From Candidatus Thiomargarita nelsonii (GTDB lineage: Bacteria; Pseudomonadota; Gammaproteobacteria; Beggiatoales; Beggiatoaceae), in contig JSZA02000031.1 in NCBI GenBank assembly GCA_000785145.2, positions 1-63,912 of the forward strand: a DNA stretch of 63,912 bases, read 5' to 3'. Numbering within the stretch: the stretch's first letter is position 1; the number at the start of each line of letters is the position of its first letter. Under the pieces are notes generated by a model. That model made no database searches, was not told the DNA's origin, and saw only the letters and a program-made list of their open reading frames with translations. The translations under genes and the position numbers were made by a program. Positions 45,895 to 55,841 of the stretch are shown here, piece after piece.

Positions 45895-45957
45895 GAAGAC
45901 TGGCCTTGGGCAGTGTTCCACCCTTCGGGGTGAGTGATGCACAGGGCCAAGTTTAAC

Positions 45958-46455
45958 CACAAAAAAAATTGTTTTCCCGGCAAATGGCCTAATCGTTTTA
46001 GAGACGCATGGGAGCGTTGTTTGCAATTTAATAAAACTAAAAAATTCAACATGTATCAAGAAGCGGTGATGGTGCCGATAGGCGACTGGGCAAAAAAACG
46101 CCTTAAAAATTTAAGTGAGACGGATAAAACTCGTGATACCTCAAAAGTTGGCAGTGGGTTTGGCAAAAAGGTGTCAAACTGGTTGGATCGAAAAATGGCT
46201 TATCCCACTAATGTCTTACATTTAGCGACAGAAACCGGCAATCGCCAACACAGTGCTGTTTTTCCTAAAGAATTCCCCACTTGGTTTATTAAACTTTTTA
46301 GCCAAGAAGATGGATGGGTGCTTGATCCTTTTTGTGGGGCGGGTACGACTTGTCAAGTGGCACAAAGGCTTTCTAGGCATTCGGTGGGAATAGAGATTAA
46401 ACCGGAATATTACGATCTATCTAAAGCTAATCTTGGAAAGGGAAAAAAAGCGTGA
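45958..46455 (+). CDS. DNA methyltransferase, exon 2 (motif I half)
   Basis: Continues the methyltransferase from H109. HKKNCFPGKWPNRFRDAWE, then a target-recognition stretch, then TNVLHLATE and WVLDPFCGAGTTCQVA, where DPFCGAGTT is SAM-binding motif I, and GIEIKPEYY. The IV-then-I order defines the beta class. Its stop overlaps the start of the next gene (GTGA at 46452), so the ATPase is coupled to the methyltransferase and lies downstream of the spliced junction. Confidence 0.88.
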   Translation, partial: HKKNCFPGKWPNRFRDAWERCLQFNKTKKFNMYQEAVMVPIGDWAKKRLKNLSETDKTRDTSKVGSGFGKKVSNWLDRKMAYPTNVLHLATETGNRQHSAVFPKEFPTWFIKLFSQEDGWVLDPFCGAGTTCQVAQRLSRHSVGIEIKPEYYDLSKANLGKGKKA

Positions 46456-47468
46456 AAGAAAAACACACAGCTCTCCGTTATCTTAAAGTACAAAATTTCA
46501 AGGCACTGGACTTTTTTGAAATCGAATTTCCGCCGCCTCGTATGACCGTGGATCCTGATATTTTGGTCATGGGGAGCAAAAATGGTTGGGGCAAAACATC
46601 TGTTCTTGAAGCTTGCGTATTACTATTTTTAGCAGCCGCCATCGGTGAAGAAAGTTTTAAATTAGGTAATCGCTATCTATCAACCGACTTATACGATTTA
46701 TTGATTCAAGCGGGTGCAAAACAAGCTATTATTGAGGGTACTTTTGAAATTAAGAATGAGTCAATCAGCGTTACACTAACCATTGATAAGCAGGGAAACA
46801 TAAATATTGAAAAAACTCAAAAAAATATTGAATGGTTTTCAACTTCAGTGGGATATCGTAGGGAAATAGAACGATTTTGGAGTGCTATGGCGGGGTTAAG
46901 TTTTGATCCATTGATTTTACCGCCACTCATGTATTTTCATAGCTATCGAAAAGTACAGGAGGGCAATCTTGAACTCGGTATGCTTGTTGAAAAAAACCTT
47001 CCTTTGAATCGAACAAGTCGCTTTAAATTAGAAATACTGCATTCAATGATGAGCGACGCCAATCTGTTTGATAATATTGATGAGACGACAGCTAAACCAG
47101 TCTTAGCAAAACTCAATCAATTAGTTAAATTATACACAGGATGCCGTATAGATAAACTTCGTCCCGCATCAGATAGTACCATTGAATTTCGCATTATCCC
47201 AATTGACGGCGGGATGTCTTTCACGTTTGATGCTTTAAGCTCAGGGCAAAAAGAAATTATATCGACTCTTTTTCTCCTCTGGCGTTATTCTCCGGGCATT
47301 ATCCTTATAGATGAACCTGAACTGCATCTCAATGTTGAGTGGCACAGTGGCTTCATAAAGCAACTTTATAAACTTGCACCACATAGCCAGTACATCATTA
47401 CCACACACTCAGAGGATGTTTTTTCGTCTGTCGATCAAGATCGGCGTGTACTTTTAATGAAGGAGTGA
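46452..47468 (+). CDS. ABC-type (RecF/SMC-like) ATPase coupled to the methyltransferase
   Basis: GTG start overlapping the methyltransferase stop. LRYLKVQNFKALDFFEIEF opens the fold; Walker A is GSKNGWGKTS (K48), the signature LSSGQKEII is near 272, Walker B ILIDEPELHL (D287-E288), and H-loop ITTHSEDVF. At 338 residues it lacks any nuclease. The next gene begins with a TOPRIM-like FVEG, so the pair resembles ATPase-TOPRIM defence modules, here attached to a methyltransferase. Confidence 0.82.
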   Translation: MKEKHTALRYLKVQNFKALDFFEIEFPPPRMTVDPDILVMGSKNGWGKTSVLEACVLLFLAAAIGEESFKLGNRYLSTDLYDLLIQAGAKQAIIEGTFEIKNESISVTLTIDKQGNINIEKTQKNIEWFSTSVGYRREIERFWSAMAGLSFDPLILPPLMYFHSYRKVQEGNLELGMLVEKNLPLNRTSRFKLEILHSMMSDANLFDNIDETTAKPVLAKLNQLVKLYTGCRIDKLRPASDSTIEFRIIPIDGGMSFTFDALSSGQKEIISTLFLLWRYSPGIILIDEPELHLNVEWHSGFIKQLYKLAPHSQYIITTHSEDVFSSVDQDRRVLLMKE

Positions 47469-47475
47469 TTGCAGA

Positions 47476-47934
47476 GTGATTACAGTCAAACGAAATGTAG
47501 CGCCAGATGAAATACGACAAATTGCTATACATCTGCTTTTTGTTGAAGGGCAGGATGCCAACGCTATTGATCCCTTAGTATTAAAAATATTGTTTGAAGA
47601 TATTATTGAAGAGAATAAGAAAAAAATGTTCCGCCTGTTTAGCCAAGATAATATCAAAGAATTATTTTATGAATCTCTTGAGCGACTCACGGGCGGAAAA
47701 GAGACACTTGAATTCGGCAGCGGACAGTGGTTGGAATTAATGAGAGGAAAAAAAGTGCTACCAAGCATCATTCACCATTGTTTTAAGGTGAAAGATGCTC
47801 AAGGCAAACTCCTACAAGGAAAAGAGAAATTAAATGAAGTAGTCAAAGACTTGGTTAGGAAACCAATAGAGGAGCAACCTGATGATTTTAAAAAATTACA
47901 TCATATCATTTATCGCAGGATATTATCAGAATAG
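47476..47934 (+). CDS. Small protein with TOPRIM-like start (FVEGxD), probably incomplete
   Basis: The GTG at 47476 follows AAGGAG, 7 bp after the ATPase stop. Residues 20-33 (LLFVEGQDANAIDP) resemble the first strand and Glu of TOPRIM or DUF4435 domains, but no DxD is found in the remaining 120 residues. It may be a truncated or diverged TOPRIM, or an unrelated partner of the ATPase. No terminator hairpin is obvious before tex. Confidence 0.6.
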   Translation: MITVKRNVAPDEIRQIAIHLLFVEGQDANAIDPLVLKILFEDIIEENKKKMFRLFSQDNIKELFYESLERLTGGKETLEFGSGQWLELMRGKKVLPSIIHHCFKVKDAQGKLLQGKEKLNEVVKDLVRKPIEEQPDDFKKLHHIIYRRILSE

Positions 47935-48044
47935 CAAGTCCCCTAGTTTGGAATATCTGGGCAAGCAGAAAAAAAAACATACCCCACTCACCATCAACTC
48001 CGACAGCTATTAACACTTCTGACTCACCAAAACTATAAATAAAC

Positions 48045-50411
48045 ATGAAAACGATCGCACAACGCATTGCGGAAGAACTGGCCATATCTGAAAATCAGGT
48101 AGAAGTGGCCATCAATTTACTTGATGAAGGCGCAACAGTACCCTTTATCGCTCGTTATCGTAAAGAAGTCACCAACGGCTTAGATGACACCCAACTGCGT
48201 ACTTTAGAAGAACGCTTGCGCTATCTGCGTGAATTGGATGAACGTCGTGATAGTATTTTAAATACTATCCGCGAACAGGAAAAACTCTCGCCAGAATTGG
48301 AAACCGCCATTACCCAAGCCGATACCAAAAGTCGCCTCGAAGACTTGTACTTGCCTTATAAACCCAAACGCCGCTCTAAAGCTAAAGCGGCCATAGAAGC
48401 GGGGCTAGAACCCTTGGCATTGGATTTATTGCAAAATCCGACCTTGGACCCTGATGAGGCAGCGGCAGCCTATATTAATACCGAAAAAGGGATTGAAGAC
48501 AGCAAACAAGCTTTAGAAGGCACTCGCTACATCCTCATGGAGAAATTTTCTGAAGACGCTGGATTGCTAGAAGAATTGCGCGAATATCTCTGGGAAAATG
48601 CCTCATTAAGCTCTAAAGTGGCAAAGAACAAAGAAGATAAAGGCGCGAAATTTGCTGACTACTTTGATTTTGACGAACTGCTGAAAAAGGTCCCCTCTCA
48701 TCGTGCCTTAGCCATGTTTCGCGGACGCGAAAAGCGCATATTGCGATTGAGTTTACCCGTCCTCAATCAGGACAAAACGGAAGATATAGCCCCCAACTAT
48801 TGTGAAGCCCGAATTGCGGCACATTTCAATCTTGAAGATCAAGGTCGTCCAGCGGACCCTTGGTTATTAGAAACAGTCCATTTAGCTTGGCGTACCAAGA
48901 TTCGCTTGCATTTGGATGCCCAATTGATAACGCGGGTGCGTGAAAAGGCAGAAGACGAAGCCATTAAAGTGTTCGCAAGTAATTTACATGATTTATTGTT
49001 AGCAGCACCTGCGGGACTGCGGACCACTATTGGCTTAGATCCCGGTTTACGCACGGGTATTAAAGTCGCAGTCATAGACAAGACCGGTAAAGTGTTAGAC
49101 ACTGTCACCCTTTATCCCCACCCACCGAAAAAACAATGGCGACAGTCGATTAACAAACTGCTTGAATTAGCGCGTCAATATGAGGTTGAATTAATCAGTA
49201 TTGGCAATGGCACAGGCTCGCGGGAAACAGAAAGATTAGTCGCCGATTTGATGAAACAAAATCCAGATTTGCAATTGTCTCGGCTAGTTATCTCAGAAGC
49301 GGGCGCCTCAGTCTATTCCGCCTCAGAACTCGCCGCAGAAGAATTTCCCGATTTAGACGTCTCATTACGTGGCGCTATCTCCATCGCTAGACGTTTACAA
49401 GATCCGCTGGCAGAATTGGTCAAAATTGAACCGAAATCCATCGGAGTGGGTCAATATCAACATGATGTCAACAAAAACCATTTAGCACACAGTCTCGATG
49501 CCGTGGTAGAAGACTGTGTGAATGCTGTCGGCGTGGATGTGAATAGCGCTTCTGTTTCCTTATTGAGCCATGTATCGGGACTGAATGCGAGATTGGCACG
49601 TAACATTGTGGCGTTTCGTGACGAACACGGGATATTTATGAATCGCAATATCTTAAAAGAAGTGTCCCATTTAGGAGAAAAAAGTTTTGAACAAGCGGCG
49701 GGCTTTTTGCGAATTATGAATGGTGATAACCCACTCGATGCCTCTGCCGTCCACCCCGAAGCTTATCCGCTTGTAGAACGCATTGTCGCCAATACCGATA
49801 AACCTATTAAAACCTTGATAGGCAATACCGAGTTTTTGCGAAATATCAAGCCAGAGGATTACACGGATGACAGCTTTGGTGTTCCCACCATCACCGATAT
49901 TTTCCGCGAATTAGAAAAACCAGGGAGAGATCCGCGCCCAGAGTTCAAAACCCCTGCCTTTAAAGAAGGGGTCGAAACGTTGGAAGACCTTGAAGCGGAG
50001 ATGGTTTTAGAAGGTGTTGTCACCAACGTGGCGAATTTTGGGGCCTTTGTGGACATTGGTGTGCATCACGATGGTTTGGTACATATTTCTGCTATGTCAG
50101 AGAATTATGTCAAAGACCCGCGTGAGGTGGTGAAAGCGGGGGACATGGTGAAAGTGAAGGTGTTGGAAGTTGATTTAAAACGGCGGCGGATAGCCTTATC
50201 CATGCGTTTGGAAGAGAAAATGCATGAGGGTTCTGGCGCCCCTACAAAAAAGAAAGAAGTCAGTCGTAAAAGACCGCGTAAGGGGAAAAAACAAATTTCA
50301 ATACCAGCCGCAAGAACAGGCGCCGATAAATCCGAGCGTCATCAACAGCAAGAACCAGGCTTTACGAGTGCCATGGCAGAAGCTTTTGCTAATGCACGCA
50401 AAGATATTTAA
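48045..50411 (+). CDS. tex: RNA-binding transcription accessory protein Tex
   Basis: A 788-residue protein. The N-terminal helical domain ([21 protein letters not shown]) is followed by a YqgF-like domain ([18 protein letters not shown]). Next come helix-hairpin-helix segments ([10 protein letters not shown]..., [21 protein letters not shown]) and a C-terminal S1 domain ([26 protein letters not shown]). It is conserved and acts on transcription complexes. Its 3' end overlaps a duplicated pyrD end by 23 bp on the opposite strand. Confidence 0.95.
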   Translation: MKTIAQRIAEELAISENQVEVAINLLDEGATVPFIARYRKEVTNGLDDTQLRTLEERLRYLRELDERRDSILNTIREQEKLSPELETAITQADTKSRLEDLYLPYKPKRRSKAKAAIEAGLEPLALDLLQNPTLDPDEAAAAYINTEKGIEDSKQALEGTRYILMEKFSEDAGLLEELREYLWENASLSSKVAKNKEDKGAKFADYFDFDELLKKVPSHRALAMFRGREKRILRLSLPVLNQDKTEDIAPNYCEARIAAHFNLEDQGRPADPWLLETVHLAWRTKIRLHLDAQLITRVREKAEDEAIKVFASNLHDLLLAAPAGLRTTIGLDPGLRTGIKVAVIDKTGKVLDTVTLYPHPPKKQWRQSINKLLELARQYEVELISIGNGTGSRETERLVADLMKQNPDLQLSRLVISEAGASVYSASELAAEEFPDLDVSLRGAISIARRLQDPLAELVKIEPKSIGVGQYQHDVNKNHLAHSLDAVVEDCVNAVGVDVNSASVSLLSHVSGLNARLARNIVAFRDEHGIFMNRNILKEVSHLGEKSFEQAAGFLRIMNGDNPLDASAVHPEAYPLVERIVANTDKPIKTLIGNTEFLRNIKPEDYTDDSFGVPTITDIFRELEKPGRDPRPEFKTPAFKEGVETLEDLEAEMVLEGVVTNVANFGAFVDIGVHHDGLVHISAMSENYVKDPREVVKAGDMVKVKVLEVDLKRRRIALSMRLEEKMHEGSGAPTKKKEVSRKRPRKGKKQISIPAARTGADKSERHQQQEPGFTSAMAEAFANARKDI

Positions 50412-50623
50412 GCAAGGCGGGGCCACGATAAATCAATCCGGTGTAAATCTGGACTAAACTGGCCCCTGCTTTTATTTTTTCTTGCACATCACTGGCACTC
50501 ATCACGCCCCCGGCTGCAATGATGGGGATTTTGCCTTGGAGAGTCGCACTTAATTGTTGCACTATCTGGGTAGCACGCGCTGATAAGGGTGCGCCGCTCA
50601 AGCCACCCTTTTCATTGGCACAA
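50360..50623. repeat. 264 bp duplication, copy 1 (tex end plus pyrD end)
   Basis: Matches 51938-52201 base for base with two substitutions and no gaps. Together the copies flank a 1314 bp insert. This copy completes tex. Confidence 0.95.
50389..50623 (-). pseudogene. Duplicated 3' fragment of pyrD
   Basis: Encodes the C-terminal ~78 residues of PyrD ([19 protein letters not shown] onwards), identical in protein to the intact gene's end. No start or upstream region is present. Confidence 0.9.
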
Positions 50624-50646
50624 TAAAACCTGTCATGTTTGGCTGT

Positions 50647-51654
50647 TCATTGAACTGACGTAGGGTGAGAAATACGCATTATTCGGCTATTTGTTAATTT
50701 CAAAACAATAAAAACTGCCCATTCCATAGGTTTGAGTAAAAGATAAACGATATCAGCTTGCCAAGGATAACGAATTTGTTTAGCTATAAACGGGCCTAAA
50801 CGATTGTAAATACGTCGTAATATTCGGTGAATTTGAGGAAAATTAAGGGCTAACATAGCCTCAAAACGCTTAAAGATATACCATTGACGATTAACAGGTT
50901 TTCCTATCGTCGAATTCATCCAGCTCTGCACGATACAAGGATGGCCTTTAGCCGCTGCTGACACTACAAAACAATCTCCATAATCACGCGGTATTTCTTC
51001 AGAAATATTTTGGTAAATACTTTTAGCTAAAGGATATTTTGCAATAAGAGAGGCGATTAATGTAGAAAACCAAATAAAAGCAAACAAAGGGTTAATAGAT
51101 TGAAGTCTACCCATTTTCTTTACAATGAAAAGAAAAGCAAGGTAATTCAAACAAGCTGCTGCCGGGACAATTGCCAAGATTGGGATGTCGGTCATATCCG
51201 TTTTGGTAAGATTAAGGGCTAGGGTTGCGTATGTGTACCATGCTGCTATAGCAGCCAAGGTTGCTACCATAATATAGTTCGCACGCGATGTTGCCATATA
51301 TTCTTCATCAAATAATGATCTAGCAAGACTTATAGAAGCAATGAGATAAACGGGCATAAGTACTAATCCTGCCCACTGATCATGAATATAATAAAACCAA
51401 TGATCACCTTTTTCCCAACGATATCTTGCGGTGAAAACTGATGCAAGAAAAAACATTAAAGCAGGAATAATCACTAAACCAAAAAGCAAAAGAATACTTT
51501 GACTTAAAGAAAATACTTTGCCCTTGATATAACGAATGCCATACCTGATAAGAATGGGGAAACAACCAATTTGAAGCAAAATAGGAGACAGAATAGTAAG
51601 TATTATAAATATGCCATAAAAAAAATAATAAATTTCCATTATTAGTAGCTCCAT
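50647..51654 (-). CDS. Polytopic membrane protein carried between the 264 bp repeats
   Basis: The ATG at 51654 has GGAGAG upstream. About seven hydrophobic segments lie in residues 1-215. The C-terminal ~110 residues are soluble and begin DYGDCFVVSAAAKGHPCIVQSWM, similar in style to the Cys-containing C-terminal modules seen in many proteins of large sulfur bacteria (CFI/CFVV box). The function is unknown. It is the only gene of the inserted segment and is in the same orientation as pyrD. Confidence 0.65.
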   Translation of the reverse strand: MELLIMEIYYFFYGIFIILTILSPILLQIGCFPILIRYGIRYIKGKVFSLSQSILLLFGLVIIPALMFFLASVFTARYRWEKGDHWFYYIHDQWAGLVLMPVYLIASISLARSLFDEEYMATSRANYIMVATLAAIAAWYTYATLALNLTKTDMTDIPILAIVPAAACLNYLAFLFIVKKMGRLQSINPLFAFIWFSTLIASLIAKYPLAKSIYQNISEEIPRDYGDCFVVSAAAKGHPCIVQSWMNSTIGKPVNRQWYIFKRFEAMLALNFPQIHRILRRIYNRLGPFIAKQIRYPWQADIVYLLLKPMEWAVFIVLKLTNSRIMRISHPTSVQ

Positions 51655-51788
51655 TAATAGCTCTCCAACTTTTGACAAACTCTCTCTGTTACTGTTTCTA
51701 ACAAGACGTTATAAACCACACATAGCGTGTAGATAATAGCCAAAAAAAATTCCAATACCAGGAGCAACAACAGCCCGTCTTTACGAGT

Positions 51789-51936
51789 CAATGCCACCTT
51801 CGTTAAGGGCAACCACTAGGGTGTTGCCCCTACAACGGACCGCATTTTATGTTTCCGAGGCAAAAGTTTTCGCGCAGCGAAAACTTTTGCCTCGGAAGGC
51901 AATCCTTTATGGTTGCCCTTAACGAAGGTGGCATTG
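51789..51936. mobile_element. MITE-like element with 11 bp target duplication
   Basis: CAATGCCACCTTCGTTAAGG ends and complement, with a nested CCGAGGCAAAAGTTTTCG palindrome in the loop. TCTTTACGAGT is repeated at 51778-51788 and 51937-51947. It landed inside the second copy of the tex-end duplication, after that duplication arose. Confidence 0.88.
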
Positions 51937-51937
51937 T

Positions 51938-52201
51938 CTTTACGAGTGCCATGGCAGAAGCTTTTGCTAATGCACGCAAAGATATTTAAGCAAGGCGGGG
52001 CCACGATAAATCAATCCGGTATAAATCTGGACTAAACTGGCCCCTGCTTTGATTTTTTCTTGCACATCACTGGCACTCATCACGCCCCCGGCTGCAATGA
52101 TGGGGATTTTGCCTTGGAGAGTCGCACTTAATTGTTGCACTATCTGGGTAGCACGCGCTGATAAGGGTGCGCCGCTCAAGCCACCCTTTTCATTGGCACA
52201 A
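51938..52201. repeat. 264 bp duplication, copy 2
   Basis: This copy completes pyrD and carries a start-less tex tail (51938-51989) on the plus strand. Upstream, 51740-51777 resembles the preceding part of the tex tail, so the duplication may once have been longer. Confidence 0.95.
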
Positions 52202-52971
52202 GGCAAATTTTCCACCCCAGCCCGTGATAGCGTTGTATTGGTAGCGATCACCCCATCTATATCATAAGCCAATAATTTCTCAGCAATGATTGTCAACTCT
52301 GTCTCGCTCAAATCGGGCGCGATTTTGATGACCAGTGGCACATATTTATTATGTTCAGTTGCCAGTTGCAGTTGGGCTTGTTTTAAGGGATTCAAAATAC
52401 GCTCTAAATCATCCCCATGTTGCAACTGGCGCAACCCCGGCGTATTGGGAGAAGAAATATTCACAGTGACATAATCTGCATGGGCATAGACTTTGTGCAA
52501 GCCTATTAAATAGTCATCGACCGCTTTTTCTAAAGGCGTATCAAAATTTTTGCCAATATTAATGCCAAGTATGCCGTCAAAACGTGCTTTTTGCACATTT
52601 TCTAGTAGCCTATCAATCCCTTGATTATTAAATCCCATGCGATTAATTAAAGCATGTGCGGCAGGTAGACGAAACAGACGGGGTTGAGGATTACCTGGTT
52701 GAGGGCGCGGTGTGACGGTGCCCACTTCAATAAATCCAAAGCCCAAGGCTGCAAGGCTATCAATATATTCAGCATTTTTATCCATACCGGCGGCGAGTCC
52801 GATGGGATTGGGAAAATTCAAACCCATGACGGTGCAGGGCGCGTGGGGCATTTTGCCAAAAAATAGTTTGCTTAATTTAAGACGATGAAGTGCCTTGAGG
52901 CTGTGCAGGCTCAAATGATGGGCGGTTTCTGGTGGTAGCCTGAAAAGTAAAGGGCGAAGTAGTGAGTACAT
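51967..52971 (-). CDS. pyrD: Dihydroorotate dehydrogenase (quinone), class 2
   Basis: A 334-residue protein. MYSLLRPLLFRLPPETAHHLSL is the membrane-associating N-terminal helix pair of class 2. NPIGLAAGMDKNAEYIDSL and GTVTPRPQPGNPQPRLFRLP are FMN-site motifs; VNISSPNTPGLRQLQ carries the catalytic Ser; [12 protein letters not shown] binds FMN phosphate. It oxidises dihydroorotate with quinone in pyrimidine synthesis. Its C-terminal codons lie within the 264 bp duplication. Confidence 0.96.
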   Translation of the reverse strand: MYSLLRPLLFRLPPETAHHLSLHSLKALHRLKLSKLFFGKMPHAPCTVMGLNFPNPIGLAAGMDKNAEYIDSLAALGFGFIEVGTVTPRPQPGNPQPRLFRLPAAHALINRMGFNNQGIDRLLENVQKARFDGILGINIGKNFDTPLEKAVDDYLIGLHKVYAHADYVTVNISSPNTPGLRQLQHGDDLERILNPLKQAQLQLATEHNKYVPLVIKIAPDLSETELTIIAEKLLAYDIDGVIATNTTLSRAGVENLPCANEKGGLSGAPLSARATQIVQQLSATLQGKIPIIAAGGVMSASDVQEKIKAGASLVQIYTGLIYRGPALLKYLCVH

Positions 52972-53034
52972 GATAATTTAATGTTGTTAAAAAGGAGTTA
53001 ATGATGAGGGCGGAAATTTTCCGGCCACCCCTTA

Positions 53035-53142
53035 TTACAACGGATTAGGGGAATAAACGGATTTGGAAAACTGAATATTAACATTTTGGGCTTATAATCT
53101 TCATTCTTCAATCCGTTTATTCCCCTAATCCGTTGTACTATG
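53035..53142. repeat. 28 bp inverted repeat, ACAACGGATTAGGGGAATAA type
   Basis: The arm at 53035-53062 is matched by its complement at 53115-53142. A partial copy (AATCCGTTGTA) lies near 870. The 52972-53544 gap holds only repeats. Confidence 0.7.
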
Positions 53143-53182
53143 GTATGGAAATTTCCGCTCTCCTGCACTCGGTAAATTTTAT

Positions 53183-53413
53183 CGTTCCCACGCAGAGCGC
53201 TCATCGAGCCGACACAAGTTTTTTTTGTAGGGTGGGTAGAGCGGAGCGCAACCCACCAACCCTTTGAAACGAAGATCCTGCGTAAATTTATAACAATGGT
53301 GGGTTGGGCGTCCCGCCACTTCGTTGCGCTCTCGCTCTACCCACCCTACAGAATATATTTTTATTTCAAGTACTTAAATACTTATGTCTAAGTGAGTGCG
53401 CAGAGCGTGGGAA
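53183..53413. repeat. Nested palindromic repeat (CGTTCCCACGCAGAGCG ends, GTAGGGTGGGTAGAGC core)
   Basis: The core arms GTAGGGTGGGTAGAGC and GCTCTACCCACCCTAC lie inside split halves of the TTCCCACGC hairpin repeat. No coding potential. Confidence 0.65.
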
Positions 53414-53483
53414 TGCCTGCTTGGACGCTCCGCGTTCTGCAAATTTAGCAAGCTCTCAAGTAAAATCCGCAATTAACTAAGTT

Positions 53484-53537
53484 GGAGTCCAAGATTTATC
53501 TTGGACGAGCCGACGCCCAAGATAAATCTTGGACTCC
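53484..53537. repeat. 21 bp stem-loop repeat, loop orientation A
   Basis: Arms 53484-53504 and 53517-53537 are perfect. The loop is ACGAGCCGACGC. The paralogous site 55842-55895 has the same arms and the reverse-complement loop. Confidence 0.92.
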
Positions 53538-53544
53538 TCCATGA

Positions 53545-55668
53545 TTAAGGATTGGGCATCGTAGCAAATACGGGGCCATATTCTGTGCTTATTCCATAAA
53601 TATCAACTTCTTTGAGTTGATAATAATAAGTCTCGCCAGCAGGAACGAAGGGATCAAACACGCGATATTTCCAACCCTCACCTTGGGCCGAAATCCGCTC
53701 TGTTTGATAGTATTGCCCATCATAGTACCAAATCCGAATTGCCTGATAGGGGCCTTCTGGTTCGGCACTTTTCAGTATTTCAAAGTGGCTAGAGTCTATT
53801 TCAAGCCCCGTTTCCCACTGAATGTCAGCGTAATATAAATTAAATTCGGGGTGATATGAGCCTGTGGCTGTCAATGACAACAGATCGACATAAGTAGGAA
53901 TCCCTTGGTATTCATAAGCACCAATATCGCAAGTGCCGTGACGAGTGACTCCGCGTTGATCAGTGTTGGGGCAACCGTCATTAGTACCCGCATCAATGGC
54001 GGGACTACCAGTCAGCAAGGCGTAGGTTTGAGTTGGTCCACCGTTGTCTTGTAGGGGGCCAAGATTAGGATCAGTCCCAGGCGAGAATGCAGATGAACAA
54101 GTGCCATCTTCAATTAGGTTGTTTGTACTGCTGAGGGTGCCTTCATTGATGCAATCTCCCCCATTGAGACTGTTGGCAATGATGGAGTTGAGCAGCGTCA
54201 TGCTATTAGAATTTTTAATGCCACCCCCGGTAGAATTCACATCATTGCCCGCCACGGTGCTGTTAGTCAGCGTCAGGGTGCCACTATTTGAAATGCCGCC
54301 TCCAGAACCAATCGTTCCTTGCTCCTCAGATTCAGTAAAGGGATAATGTGTCTTATCCCTGAAAAAATGATAGTAATTCCCAAACGCGCTGTTGCCCGCT
54401 ATGGTGCTGTTGAGCAGCGTCAGGGTGCCATCACTTGAAATGCCGCCCCCCTTAGAATTCGCCTCGTTGCCCTCCACGGTGCTGTTAGTCAACGTCAGGG
54501 TGCCACTATTTGAAATGCCGCCCCCAGAACCAGTATCTTGGTCATCTGTTCGAGAACTGCCACTGCCATCATAATGTCTGTCATAATATCTGTAGTCATT
54601 CCCAAACGCGCTGTTGCCTGCTATGGAGCTGTTGCTCAGCGTCACGGTGCCACCATTTAAAATGCCGCCCCCTCCATTATCAGTCTTGTTATTTATTATG
54701 ATGCTATCAAGCAGCGTCAGGGCGCCTGAATTCCAAATGCCGCCCCCGGAACCCACATTCCGGACATCTCTATAAGTATCGAAGTGAGAGCTATGATAGC
54801 TGTAGTCCCCAGACGCGCTGTTGTCCTCTACAGTACTGTTGATCAGCATCAGGGTGCCTGAATTCCAAATGCCGCCCCCGCTTTCATGAGTTTGGTTGCC
54901 CATCACGGTGCTGTTGCTCAGCGTCAGGATGCCTGAATTCCAAATGCCGCCCCCTGAACCAGATTCATTATCAGTACGCATTCCTACATCAAGATACTTA
55001 AAAAACGCGCTGTTGCCCATCACTACAGTGTAGTTCAGTGTCAGGGTACCAGAATTCCAAATGCCGCCTCCATTAGTGGGAACACCGTCGAATGTACTGG
55101 TATTCCGAATATGGTTGCCCGACACCGTGCTGTTATTGATCGTCAACGTTCCCCTATTCAATATGCCACTGCCTACAAAATCTTTTAATGGCAAGAAGGG
55201 ATCGTCTTCTGTTATATAGCCATTTTGGATCGTAAGCTCATTGAGGGTCAGCTCACCTATTGTCTCCGCAACGTAGAGAATACGGAAATCAGGTGCCATT
55301 CCATCCCGCGAAATAGTCGAGCCGTTGCCATTGATAGTTATCTCACTGGTAATCGAAGGCAGACCATTATCGCTATCATCATTGTTATTAGCCACCGTCA
55401 GGGTGTAAATCGTTGACGATTCCAATTCAATCGTATCTGCCCCGCTCCCGGCAGAGCAGCCACCCGTGGCAGTGTCGCTATTAGCCGCAGTGATAGCATC
55501 TACCAGACTACAGCCACCACCGACATTAATCGTCGCTGCCTGAGCCATCGGCATCGCGCCTAGCACACTGCTGAGCATTAACGGCAATATCCGTTTTGCA
55601 TGGGGCTGGTTGCGGCGGCTTATCGGGACGGCTTCTTGTAATTTTTTGTTTTTCAGCGTTTTTTTCAT
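53545..55668 (-). CDS. Secreted beta-helix protein (CSLREA-like start, [10 protein letters not shown] repeats), copy 1
   Basis: A 707-residue protein. An Arg/Lys-rich signal peptide ends [23 protein letters not shown] and GADTIEL form the domain typical of polymorphic outer-membrane-like proteins. The middle holds about eight units of GGGIxNSGTLTLxNSTVxGN, a parallel beta-helix pattern. The C-terminal ~125 residues ([18 protein letters not shown]...) look like a fibronectin-type fold and are nearly identical to copy 2. It is probably an exported surface or adhesive protein. The central repeats differ in number and spacers from copy 2. Confidence 0.8.
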   Translation of the reverse strand: MKKTLKNKKLQEAVPISRRNQPHAKRILPLMLSSVLGAMPMAQAATINVGGGCSLVDAITAANSDTATGGCSAGSGADTIELESSTIYTLTVANNNDDSDNGLPSITSEITINGNGSTISRDGMAPDFRILYVAETIGELTLNELTIQNGYITEDDPFLPLKDFVGSGILNRGTLTINNSTVSGNHIRNTSTFDGVPTNGGGIWNSGTLTLNYTVVMGNSAFFKYLDVGMRTDNESGSGGGIWNSGILTLSNSTVMGNQTHESGGGIWNSGTLMLINSTVEDNSASGDYSYHSSHFDTYRDVRNVGSGGGIWNSGALTLLDSIIINNKTDNGGGGILNGGTVTLSNSSIAGNSAFGNDYRYYDRHYDGSGSSRTDDQDTGSGGGISNSGTLTLTNSTVEGNEANSKGGGISSDGTLTLLNSTIAGNSAFGNYYHFFRDKTHYPFTESEEQGTIGSGGGISNSGTLTLTNSTVAGNDVNSTGGGIKNSNSMTLLNSIIANSLNGGDCINEGTLSSTNNLIEDGTCSSAFSPGTDPNLGPLQDNGGPTQTYALLTGSPAIDAGTNDGCPNTDQRGVTRHGTCDIGAYEYQGIPTYVDLLSLTATGSYHPEFNLYYADIQWETGLEIDSSHFEILKSAEPEGPYQAIRIWYYDGQYYQTERISAQGEGWKYRVFDPFVPAGETYYYQLKEVDIYGISTEYGPVFATMPNP

Positions 55669-55688
55669 GAACAGGCTCTCCTATTTTT

Positions 55689-55711
55689 GTCCAAGATAAA
55701 TCTTGGACTCC
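55689..55711. repeat. GTCCAAGATAAATCTTGGAC repeat copy
   Basis: In the leader of the copy 1 beta-helix gene. The same position upstream of copy 2 has 57762-57784, so it predates the gene duplication. Confidence 0.85.
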
Positions 55712-55841
55712 TATTACTCACCACTCAACTGCTTTCTAAAAAAAAGTATTGATGCTCCTAAATGATTTGTCAAATCAATTTGAGATAAATTTATTAAAAT
55801 ACCCACAGGGCTCTCAAGTAAAATCCGCAATTAACTAAGTT

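Larger units (their letters stand above)
42622..45957 (+). mobile_element. Group II intron, chloroplast-like class, inserted in a methyltransferase gene
   Basis: 3336 bp. It begins GTGCG (consensus 5' end) after exon codon TGG and ends ...TTTAAC (AY) before exon codon CAC. The intron contains a ~700 nt 5' ribozyme part (domain I and more), a maturase ORF, a domain V at 45859-45894 and a domain VI hairpin. Removing exactly this segment joins IW to HKKN in frame. Forward orientation relative to the host gene means it can be spliced from the sense transcript. Confidence 0.92.

Noticed and set aside
45934..45957. ATG at 45934 as a separate start for the second methyltransferase half
   Set aside because: These eight codons are intron sequence (domain VI and the AAC 3' end); the protein homology begins exactly at 45958.
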